From positions 25,923-89,922 of the forward strand of contig FSSI02000017.1 in the NCBI GenBank assembly GCA_900149785.2: a stretch of DNA of 64,000 nucleotides. Direction: 5' to 3'. This DNA comes from Sodalinema lacuna_A. GTDB lineage: Bacteria > Cyanobacteriota > Cyanobacteriia > Cyanobacteriales > Geitlerinemataceae. Below are positions 9,775 through 17,214 of this stretch, one piece after another. Position 1 is the first letter of the stretch. The number at the start of each line of letters is the position of its first letter. The notes under the pieces were generated by a model, which was not told where the DNA came from, did not search any database, and saw nothing but the letters and a program-made list of their open reading frames with translations. A program made the position numbers and the translations under genes.

Positions 9775-9896
9775 GTAAGGAGGGGAACCAACCCAGAGCC
9801 AGCCGTCAATGCAGACCGAACCAAAATAGGTTAAGCTGGAACCGACCTTGGCCCCATTGACCGACTCGATAGCCCCACACATTTAAGCGTCAGCCC

Positions 9897-10061
9897 ATGT
9901 CTATCTCAACTCCTGAAAAACGCAAGCTTCAGGAACAACAGATCCAAGCCATCTTAAAGAACCCCATCCTGTTGAGAAAACTGACCAATCAGGTGTATGA
10001 GCTTCTAGAAGAAGACTTACGGAACCAACGCGATCGACAACCCAGCTACTGGGGAGGTTAA
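9897..10061 (+). CDS. 54-aa helical CIS-locus small protein
   Basis: A short frame (ATG 9897 to TAA 10061) directly precedes the tail-tube gene, with a 3-bp gap. The ribosome-binding site of the tube gene (GGGGAGG) lies inside its last codons, so the two are probably translationally coupled. The product is one amphipathic helix with LTNQVYELLEEDLRNQRDR, ending PSYWGG. The pattern L[TA]xxVYxxLxxxL recurs twice in the C-terminus of the 996-aa protein of the same operon (LAEKVYIALRQRL and LTQNVYHQLSNRL). Many CIS operons have a small protein next to tube genes. I cannot assign this one to a named family. Confidence 0.7.
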   Translation: MSISTPEKRKLQEQQIQAILKNPILLRKLTNQVYELLEEDLRNQRDRQPSYWGG

Positions 10062-10064
10062 ACC

Positions 10065-10628
10065 ATGGTGTACAACGGAAATGGCAGTCAGTCTCGGGTG
10101 AACGGAAGTCCGCGGTCAGCAGAAGAACGTCTGACCCATCATGCCCTCAACTATGTTCTCGCCAATCGCTTTTACGTTGAAATCGATAGTAGTATCACAG
10201 CCTGTTTTACAGAATGTTCCGGTTTAGGGGTAGAAATCCCTGTGGAGCCTCATGCCGAGGGGGGTCTCAATGACCAGCAGCGTCTGTTAATCGGACAAGC
10301 CCAGTTCACTGAAGTGACCTTAAAACGGGGACTCACCAATGACCTAACCTTTTGGAGCTGGATCTCAAAAACCCTAGAAACCCAACGCCCCGAACGCCGT
10401 AACGTTACAATTCTCGTCTTTAACCAAGCCGGAGAAACCATGCAGTCCTGGGAACTCCAAGCCGCAATTCCCGTGAAATGGGTCGCCCCCGGACTCCAAG
10501 CCGATGCCGAAGGAGTCGCCATTGAAGAGCTAAGCCTGGCCTATGAGGGCTTAAAAGTCTCCAAAGACTTTCAAGGAGGTTCCATGTCCCTACCGAATCA
10601 GCGGGATGACGCCGGATATTTTAGCTAA
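10065..10628 (+). CDS. CIS/phage tail tube protein (gp19/Afp1-5-like)
   Basis: 187 aa. After a disordered 20-residue N-terminus comes the tail-tube fold of the 'phage tail protein' family: NRFYVEID, then CFTECSGLGVEI, an EGGLNDQQ loop, VTLKRGL, FWSWI, a conserved strand pair NVTILVFNQAG and WELQAAIPVKWVAPGL, and EELSLAYEGL. In extracellular contractile injection systems such proteins stack as hexameric rings to form the inner tube or its baseplate-proximal adaptor. Sequence alone does not separate the main tube protein from the Afp5-like adaptor. The gene lies between the 54-aa and 996-aa genes, all in one direction with gaps of 3 and 11 bp, as expected for an operon. Confidence 0.88.
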   Translation: MVYNGNGSQSRVNGSPRSAEERLTHHALNYVLANRFYVEIDSSITACFTECSGLGVEIPVEPHAEGGLNDQQRLLIGQAQFTEVTLKRGLTNDLTFWSWISKTLETQRPERRNVTILVFNQAGETMQSWELQAAIPVKWVAPGLQADAEGVAIEELSLAYEGLKVSKDFQGGSMSLPNQRDDAGYFS

Positions 10629-10639
10629 CCTGACGCCTG

Positions 10640-13630
10640 ATGTTACAACATAAACCATTAGGACAACAGACCGGCTTGGGGGTTACCTCCCGACTCGGAC
10701 ATCGGACACCCTTAGGTCAGTCCCAATCGTTGGGTCAAACGTCGCAACAATTACTTTTGGATCTCAGCGGATTGGATCTCAGCGAAGTGGACTGGACTGA
10801 GATGTTCGACAACTTCCCCAACTTGGCCCAGGGAAGGCCGGCAGGAAATAGGGGAGTTCCTTCAGATGCCATGCCCAACCCAAGCCGTCCACCCGTCCCG
10901 GCTTCAGAGAGAGTCTCCCCCTCAGACTCCCCTCGTCCGGCGAGTCCCAATGCTCCAACTCCTAGCCCCTCAGAGCCTCCCCTAGAGCCTATTACCTCCC
11001 AAAAACCCCTCCAGGGCGATCGGGCGATGGTTCCTCCCCGAGCCTCTCTGGTGAACCCGCTCATTCAAGAGAGTGCTAGGGCCCTTAACACCGAGTCCCC
11101 ATCCACCGAGTCCCCATCGGTCGCTCCCGTTCCCCTCTTTTCCATCCCGCCAGCCTCAAAGACCTCCTCCTCTAACTCAGCACAGCCAACACCCCCCGCC
11201 TTGCCGCAAGGACCAGAATCCCTAGTCCAAACTAAATCACAGGGATCACCGCCTCCTGAGTCCAGTCCAAGGATTCAAAAACAGCCATTCCTCACAGACT
11301 CCCCCCCCTCAGACACTCCTGCTCCCCAAACGGCTGCTACGGAATCGGTCCAACCCACAACAGACCGTCAAGGCATATTAAACCAACCCAAGCCCTCAGA
11401 CTCCCCCAACCCAGAGCTAGTCCAAGCCAGCCCCAACAGCACCTCAGACCCCACCTCAGACCCCACCAGTCCCAGCGAGACCCTTCAACCCCAGATACAA
11501 AACCAGCCCGACCCCTCAGAGTCCCAAGACCCGAGCCAGTCCATCTCTGAGGACAGTCAGCCAGCATCCCCTGCCCTTCAGCCCTATCCGGGCGATCGCT
11601 CCCTCCCTGACGTAACGACAAAGGATTCCGTTCAGGATTCCGTTCAACTACAAACTGCGTCCCCTCAACAGGAGTCCGAACCGCCATCGTCAACCACCCG
11701 CGAGTCTGGGGCCGATCGGCCCACAGCGTCCGAGCCACCATCCAACCCGCCCAAACAGCCAACCCCGCCTTCAGCCCCACCTCAATCCAACAGTCAATCC
11801 GACTCCGTTATAATCCAGGAGAGCCAACTCCCCTCGGCTGACTCGTCAGATCCCTCGACTCCAGCACCCCACCCCAGTCCTGAAACAGAACCCATCTCCT
11901 CTAACTTAGACTCCAACCCCTCACCCTCCCCAAGTCCTCAGACCATCGCCCCAGACATCATTTCCCCAGACAGCCAACCCTCATCAACCCTTGACACCAA
12001 CTCATCAGATTCATCAGCTCTCTCGGACAGAGCCGCTCCTCGCTCAACTCCCGACTCAATTCAAACTGAAAGCGACTCATCCCCAACGTCCCCGAATCTC
12101 CCCAGCACAGAGAAGTCCGACCCCGAGCCGGAAGCCAACATCCTGCAAACCCGCCCTGACGAGCCAACATCCAACCCCGAAATTGCTCTCGACCGCCAAA
12201 CGCCATCCCAAGCTACAGAGAACCTGCCCAACCTCCAAGCCAAAGAAGAGCCAAGCCAAGATCAGGACACTCCAAACCCCCATCCTCCCGTTGTCCAGGC
12301 CCGTAACGTTACCCCACCCGCCAAAGAGACCACAGAGACTCTAGAGCCAACAGCTAAAGCTCCCATCAAAGACCCCAGCCAAGATCCCGCCCCATCCAAC
12401 TCCCCACCTGAGATTAGAGCCAAAGAATCTGGAACTAACAGGGACTTACCCAGTCCCTCACCCTCCATCTCCCCAAAGACATCTGACCTAGAATCTAGGT
12501 CAGACTCTGGCGTAGATGCCAACCCTGTCCTCCAATCCCAAGAGCTAGAGTCAGAACAACTTGCAAGCCATCCCCAGGAGCCAGTTGACAAACAAGTTGA
12601 CCCCATCTCAGAGGATGGGCCAATCTCTCTTAAACAACAAGCCTCTAACATTCAGATCACCGCCGAGCCAGATCCGAGTGACTCTCCCTTACCACCGAGT
12701 CATCCTCAAGCATCAGACCAGACCCCCCAAACTCCTTTGATTCAAGCCAAAACAGGAGACATGGGACTAGAGGAGCCTGACCTCGACTCAACCATAAGCC
12801 CTAAGGCCTCACCATCAACACAGACAGATGAGTTATCTTCCCTCACCCATGAGCATCCAATTCAAGCTCAACCTCAGGAGGTAGCCCCGAAGCCTCCAGG
12901 TATCCCTACCATCCAGCCTCTTGTCCAACCCTCTAAATTTGACCTATCATCCTATCTCCGAGATGAGACGACAAGCATCCCTGACCAATCGGACATTACA
13001 GCCTCCAACCAAGCCGACGAATTGGCCACTCCGAACAATCGGTCCGTATCATCTTGGGCAAACCTTGAAGATTTAATGAATCTAAATGATGATGGTACCC
13101 CTCAAGTTAATCAGCCAGTTAACCCGGATGACCCCCTGACCTTCCCCTGGGAAAGCTTGGTCGAGAGTTTTGAGCGTATCACCCAGTCAGAGCCACAACC
13201 TAAGAACCAGTTAATCAATCAGAATAACACCGAAGCACCTAGACCAGACATCAGTAGTTCTCAGCCCTCCGACCCAGCCGGGTCCCCCGAAGATGACTCC
13301 GAGCATATCAAGACCGCTGAAGACATTGAAATTGAAGAGAGTCAAATTAGTATCTTGGCGGAAAAAGTATATATTGCCCTTCGTCAGCGATTGATATTAG
13401 AGCGAGAAAAAGCCGGAATAACGCCCTCTCAAGGCTCAGACTGGATAGACATCAAGACCCGTTCCAGGCTAGCATATCATAAAGGGAGGCTTCGCCAAAA
13501 AGATAAAATTCTATTTGAATCCTTAACCTATGACATTCAGTCTAGTCGACTCTTTCATCAATTAACCCAGAACGTTTATCATCAGTTAAGCAACAGACTA
13601 GAAACATTAACAGAACGACTCATACCATAA
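10640..13630 (+). CDS. 996-aa Ser/Pro/Gln-rich disordered protein of the CIS operon
   Basis: The N-terminal 45 residues contain a periodic LGQ motif (PLGQQTGLG, PLGQSQSLGQ) and a short LDLSGLDLSEVDW segment. Residues about 60-780 are low complexity: Ser, Pro, Thr, Gln, Asp and Glu dominate, with repeated QAxxx(D/E)PS-type phrases, and the stretch is predicted to be disordered. The C-terminal ~105 residues are ordered and helical, carrying LAEKVYIALRQRL (from 906), DIKTRS (937-942) and LTQNVYHQLSNRL (from 975). The gene lies between the tube and tube-initiator genes, where a length-setting, loading or anchoring component could sit, but its composition does not look like a coiled-coil tape measure. 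No known family recognised. No HIP1 site was seen beyond about 11600. Confidence 0.8.
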   Translation: MLQHKPLGQQTGLGVTSRLGHRTPLGQSQSLGQTSQQLLLDLSGLDLSEVDWTEMFDNFPNLAQGRPAGNRGVPSDAMPNPSRPPVPASERVSPSDSPRPASPNAPTPSPSEPPLEPITSQKPLQGDRAMVPPRASLVNPLIQESARALNTESPSTESPSVAPVPLFSIPPASKTSSSNSAQPTPPALPQGPESLVQTKSQGSPPPESSPRIQKQPFLTDSPPSDTPAPQTAATESVQPTTDRQGILNQPKPSDSPNPELVQASPNSTSDPTSDPTSPSETLQPQIQNQPDPSESQDPSQSISEDSQPASPALQPYPGDRSLPDVTTKDSVQDSVQLQTASPQQESEPPSSTTRESGADRPTASEPPSNPPKQPTPPSAPPQSNSQSDSVIIQESQLPSADSSDPSTPAPHPSPETEPISSNLDSNPSPSPSPQTIAPDIISPDSQPSSTLDTNSSDSSALSDRAAPRSTPDSIQTESDSSPTSPNLPSTEKSDPEPEANILQTRPDEPTSNPEIALDRQTPSQATENLPNLQAKEEPSQDQDTPNPHPPVVQARNVTPPAKETTETLEPTAKAPIKDPSQDPAPSNSPPEIRAKESGTNRDLPSPSPSISPKTSDLESRSDSGVDANPVLQSQELESEQLASHPQEPVDKQVDPISEDGPISLKQQASNIQITAEPDPSDSPLPPSHPQASDQTPQTPLIQAKTGDMGLEEPDLDSTISPKASPSTQTDELSSLTHEHPIQAQPQEVAPKPPGIPTIQPLVQPSKFDLSSYLRDETTSIPDQSDITASNQADELATPNNRSVSSWANLEDLMNLNDDGTPQVNQPVNPDDPLTFPWESLVESFERITQSEPQPKNQLINQNNTEAPRPDISSSQPSDPAGSPEDDSEHIKTAEDIEIEESQISILAEKVYIALRQRLILEREKAGITPSQGSDWIDIKTRSRLAYHKGRLRQKDKILFESLTYDIQSSRLFHQLTQNVYHQLSNRLETLTERLIP

Positions 13631-13698
13631 CCCAAATCAGGACCCAAACAACAAATTCCAGTTTCTCCTATTATTTATAGCTTTCACTGATAAACCCC

Positions 13699-14256
13699 AT
13701 GTCACAACTCCAAAAAGCCAAACTAATTCCTGACGATAACGTCCCCACCATTCAGTTTATGTTTAACCCCACAGAGCTGACCTTTGATATGACCATGGAA
13801 ATTGCTGATAATCCAGGTTCCAGAGATGAAGAATCCGGAAAATCAAAAACCAGTTTTTCCAATATCAATCCCGTCACTCTCACCATTAGCAATATTGTGT
13901 TCGATACCTATGAAAGCAACAAAAACGTTGTCAGTGAATACATCGAAGCCTTAGAAAAGGCAGTTCAGTTTGCTCCCGGAACACAGCATCCACCTATTTA
14001 TAGTTTTGTCTGGGGGAACAAAGTATTTTTGAGACGATGCTTTCTGGAACAACTCAACTATAAACTGACCATGTTTCTACCGGATGGCACACCCGTGCGA
14101 GCGCACATTGACAGCTTAACATTAAAAGAGGCTGACGAGTCATTTCCCATGATGAACCCGTCCTCTGCCGGAGCAGGTGGGGGCAACTCGTCCCAACAGG
14201 TTCCCTCAGAACTCAGAAACCAAGATAGTATTGAATCTCGAATTAATCGAATGTGA
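13699..14256 (+). CDS. CIS tube-initiator/LysM-like baseplate protein (Afp7-like)
   Basis: 185 aa. Residues 1-130 show the CIS-tube family pattern: IQFMFNPTELTFDM, a polar NPGSRDEES segment, VTLTISNIVFDTYE, FAPGTQHPPIYSFVWG, FLRRCFLEQLNYKLTMFLPDGTPVRA and a final LTLKEAD. In the Afp/PVC systems this protein (gp53-like) joins the spike to the first tube ring and often carries a LysM domain. Here the C-terminus after residue 145 is a short Gly/Ser/Asn tail, so LysM appears to be missing or replaced. It precedes the spike gene by 84 bp on the same strand, the usual CIS order. Confidence 0.85.
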   Translation: MSQLQKAKLIPDDNVPTIQFMFNPTELTFDMTMEIADNPGSRDEESGKSKTSFSNINPVTLTISNIVFDTYESNKNVVSEYIEALEKAVQFAPGTQHPPIYSFVWGNKVFLRRCFLEQLNYKLTMFLPDGTPVRAHIDSLTLKEADESFPMMNPSSAGAGGGNSSQQVPSELRNQDSIESRINRM

Positions 14257-14340
14257 GCAAAATCGACAAAAAGCCTAGCTCGGTCACACTCATTACAAAA
14301 ACAAGCCACGAGCCGCTTATTTTTAAAAAATCCAAAAATC

Positions 14341-16104
14341 ATGTCTACTCATTGCAAACTTCATTTAAAAATCAATGGTGTTCCTGCCTCAATCAACTTG
14401 ATCGAAGACATTTTACAAGTGTCCATTGAGGAAAGTCTCCACACCCCATCCATGTTTGTTATTGTCATTAGAAATGACTACTTCCCAAGTGGACAAGAGG
14501 AGTCAAGCTGGAAACATCAAGATATGATGGAGATTGGAAAAGAAATTAAAATTGGTTTTCAAGAAGAAGGAAATCAGTACCTATCGACTCAAGAGGATAA
14601 CGGGGGTTATATTTTCGAGGGAGAAATCACCGCAATAGAGACGCACTTCACCGAGCAATCCCAAGCCCCAATTGTCATTCGGGGCTACGACGTTTCTCAT
14701 CGTCTTCATCGGGGACGTTGGAATCGCTCATTTCAAAATATGACAGATAGTGATGTCGTCAAAAAAATTGCCAAGGAAGCAGGAATAAACCTAGGGATAA
14801 TCGATGGTAGTGGAGAATCCCATGATTACCTCTTTCAGCAGAATCAAACCAATATGGAGTTTTTGAGAGGGCGAGCGGTGAGTTTAGGATTTGAATTATT
14901 TGTAAGCAATGGGAAACTCAATTTCAAGAAGCCTAGAGAAGATCAAACTCTAAAACTCAAATGGCTTAAAGATATTAGTAGTTTTCGAGTTCGAGTTACG
15001 AGCGCCGAACAAGTAAAAGAAGTCGAAGTTCGGGCGTGGGATTATAAATCTAAAAAGCCCATCATCTCAAGAGTCGGTCGCTCAGAAGTCTTAACGGAAA
15101 CAGATAACGGTCGAGGGAGTGAGTTTAGTAGTCCCTTCAAGGGACAACCGAAAAACCCAATCATGCGAATTGTGGATCGTCCCGTTTCATCCCCAAAACA
15201 AGCCAATGTGATGGCTCAAGCCTTGTTTGATGAACTCAGTGGTCAATTCATTTATGCTGATGCGAAAGCCGAAGGAAATACAGCTATTCGCCCAGGTCGA
15301 ATTATTGAGTTGGAAAATATGGGAGGTCACAACGGAAAATATTATGTGACAGAAACACAGCACAATTATTTTGAAAGTCTTTATGAGACGGAATTTAGTG
15401 TTCGAGGATTACGAGATAGCAATCTTCTGAGCAATCTAACATCATCCCATCGATTACTGCCATCCCAGACTTGTATTATTGGAATTGTCACCAATAACAG
15501 TGACCCAGAGGGCTTGAATCGTTGCAAGGTGAAATTTCCTAGTTTAACTGAAGACCATGAAAGTCAATGGGCGAGGGTAGTCGGTACTGGGGCGGGTTCA
15601 AAGCGAGGGTTAGATTGGCTCCCAGAAATTGATGATGAAGTCTTAGTTGCTTTTGAACATGGAGATATTCATCGTCCTTACATTCTAGGTAGTGTTTGGA
15701 ACGGTGTGGACTCTCCTTCAGAAGATATTGATGATTCCGTGGTGGATGGTAAAGTCCGACTCCGAAGCATCAAAACCACGAGTGGCCACCAAATTCAGTT
15801 CATTGAAGAAGATAAAGGTTCCAGTCACTCAGGTATTACAATTTCTAGTAATTCGGGAAACACAATTACTATTGATGATACAGAAAACTCAATTACCATT
15901 GAGACCCAAGATGGTCAAAAAATTCAAGTTAATGACTCAGAACAATCGATTCACGTTTCATCTTTGGGCAATTTAAATGTCCAGGCGCTGCAAGGGATAA
16001 AGCTAGAGTCTAAAACTGGTACAATTGAAATTAATGAACTTGGCATTAGCATCACCACCCCCTCAATCATAAAAATAAATGGGAGCTTAATTAAACTTAA
16101 TTGA
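14341..16104 (+). CDS. CIS central spike protein (VgrG/gp27-gp5-like, Afp8-like)
   Basis: 587 aa. Residues 1-370 correspond to the gp27-like hub: IEDILQVSIEES near the start, IVIRGYDVSHRLHRGRWNR, then DVVKKIAKEAGI, and late strands ending YYVTETQHNYFESLYETEF. Residues about 375-455 form the gp5 OB-fold with the diagnostic CIIGIVTNNSDPEGLNR, WARVVGTGAGSKRGLDWLP and DEVLVAFEHGD-HRPYILGSVWN. Residues 470-587 are a beta-helical needle with short Ile/Thr/Asn repeats (GITISSNSGNTITIDD). No toxin domain is fused to the C-terminus and no PAAR tip gene follows. The protein would trimerise at the centre of a baseplate. It closes the visible CIS operon. Confidence 0.92.
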   Translation: MSTHCKLHLKINGVPASINLIEDILQVSIEESLHTPSMFVIVIRNDYFPSGQEESSWKHQDMMEIGKEIKIGFQEEGNQYLSTQEDNGGYIFEGEITAIETHFTEQSQAPIVIRGYDVSHRLHRGRWNRSFQNMTDSDVVKKIAKEAGINLGIIDGSGESHDYLFQQNQTNMEFLRGRAVSLGFELFVSNGKLNFKKPREDQTLKLKWLKDISSFRVRVTSAEQVKEVEVRAWDYKSKKPIISRVGRSEVLTETDNGRGSEFSSPFKGQPKNPIMRIVDRPVSSPKQANVMAQALFDELSGQFIYADAKAEGNTAIRPGRIIELENMGGHNGKYYVTETQHNYFESLYETEFSVRGLRDSNLLSNLTSSHRLLPSQTCIIGIVTNNSDPEGLNRCKVKFPSLTEDHESQWARVVGTGAGSKRGLDWLPEIDDEVLVAFEHGDIHRPYILGSVWNGVDSPSEDIDDSVVDGKVRLRSIKTTSGHQIQFIEEDKGSSHSGITISSNSGNTITIDDTENSITIETQDGQKIQVNDSEQSIHVSSLGNLNVQALQGIKLESKTGTIEINELGISITTPSIIKINGSLIKLN

Positions 16105-16187
16105 TAGGAAATAGAGTCACTCATCTAGGGTCTTCGGCGGTCAGGGTGGTCAGGAAACGTCATAGCAAACAGTGTGCCTTGCCGTAG

Positions 16188-16207
16188 GGGCGAACGGCCG
16201 TTCGCCC
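16188..16207. repeat. Perfect 20-bp palindrome downstream of the spike gene
   Basis: GGGCGAACGGCCGTTCGCCC is its own reverse complement. It lies between the convergent ends of the spike gene and the response-regulator gene. It may act as a bidirectional terminator stem, but no T-run follows. Similar palindromes are dispersed in cyanobacterial intergenic DNA. Confidence 0.7.
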
Positions 16208-16300
16208 TGAAGCCATCCCTGACCGGGTAAAGTTAAGAGTGAATTACCTGACAACAGCCATCTGTGGTACGACTTTTGAACCCTAGTATGACCTAATTAC

Positions 16301-16993
16301 CTAATCCGTCAAGCCATTCTCTAGGGCATAGCGAACCAACTCCGTGCGGCTGTTGGTTCCCGTTTTGCTAAACAGACGACTCACATACTTCTCCACATTG
16401 CGGACACTGGTTTCGAGGCGACTGGCGATTTCCTTATTCATCAACCCTTGGGCCACCAGTTCCAACACACTCTCCTCCCGAGGCGTTAAGTCAATCTGCA
16501 CTGGATCACTTTTCTGGGGAATGGCACTTTTGTGGGTGAGCAGTTCCTTAATTTCTTGGATTTGTCGGGCCAGGGTAGCGATATCTGGGGTTTCGCCATC
16601 CTCTAAGCCTTCCGTTGCATTGGAACGACGGGCCAGGAGGTTTTCCACCACCGCCACCAGTTCATCGGGGTCGAAGGGTTTGGAGATATACGCATCACAG
16701 CGGGCCTGATAGCCTTGGATGCGATCGCTCGTCATCCCTCGGGCCGTCAAAAACACCACCGGGATAGACTTGAGGCGAGGGTCTTCCCGCATTTGTTTGA
16801 GCAGTTGGTAGCCGTCCACCTCTGGCATCATGATATCGGTGATGACCAAATCGGGGATGTCTTGCTGGAGTTTGTCCCATCCTTCCTGGCCATTGGTGGC
16901 TACTTCCACGGTAAAGCCACTTTGGGAGAGATAGGCTTGGACCGCCTCCCGCAGTCCGGGTTCGTCATCGACCAATAAAAGTTTATCTGACAT
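16301..16993 (-). CDS. NarL/LuxR-type response regulator (Ycf29/Rre1-like)
   Basis: 230 aa. Residues 1-120 are a receiver domain with the acidic pair D9-D10, the phospho-acceptor D53 in LVITDIMMPEVDGY, the T/A switch in VVFLTARG and the conserved Lys in YISKPFDPDE. Residues about 165-228 are a LuxR-type helix-turn-helix: LTPREESVLELVAQGL, NKEIASRL, VRNVEKYVSRLF. The domain order and receiver wording resemble the cyanobacterial/plastid Ycf29 (Rre1) lineage, which is linked to stress responses. Paralogue identity is not certain. No histidine kinase gene is adjacent. It diverges from the coiled-coil/HicA gene at 17215 over a 221-bp region with both promoters. Confidence 0.85.
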   Translation of the reverse strand: MSDKLLLVDDEPGLREAVQAYLSQSGFTVEVATNGQEGWDKLQQDIPDLVITDIMMPEVDGYQLLKQMREDPRLKSIPVVFLTARGMTSDRIQGYQARCDAYISKPFDPDELVAVVENLLARRSNATEGLEDGETPDIATLARQIQEIKELLTHKSAIPQKSDPVQIDLTPREESVLELVAQGLMNKEIASRLETSVRNVEKYVSRLFSKTGTNSRTELVRYALENGLTD

Positions 16994-17214
16994 CTATCGT
17001 TGCATCTGCGCGTGTGATTCCTTTCTCTAGGATAGCTCTAGTGGGCATCAATGCAGGTCGGGAGGCGTGAATCGGGGTCATTCATCGCCTCGACACTTCA
17101 GCGAGCGATCGCAACCATTTTCCAACACATCATCAGCCAAACTCGAGTCACGCATTCCCCAAAACCCCCACCGTATAATGGGATACCAGCAGCCTTCAGA
17201 CTTGACCCTCCCCG

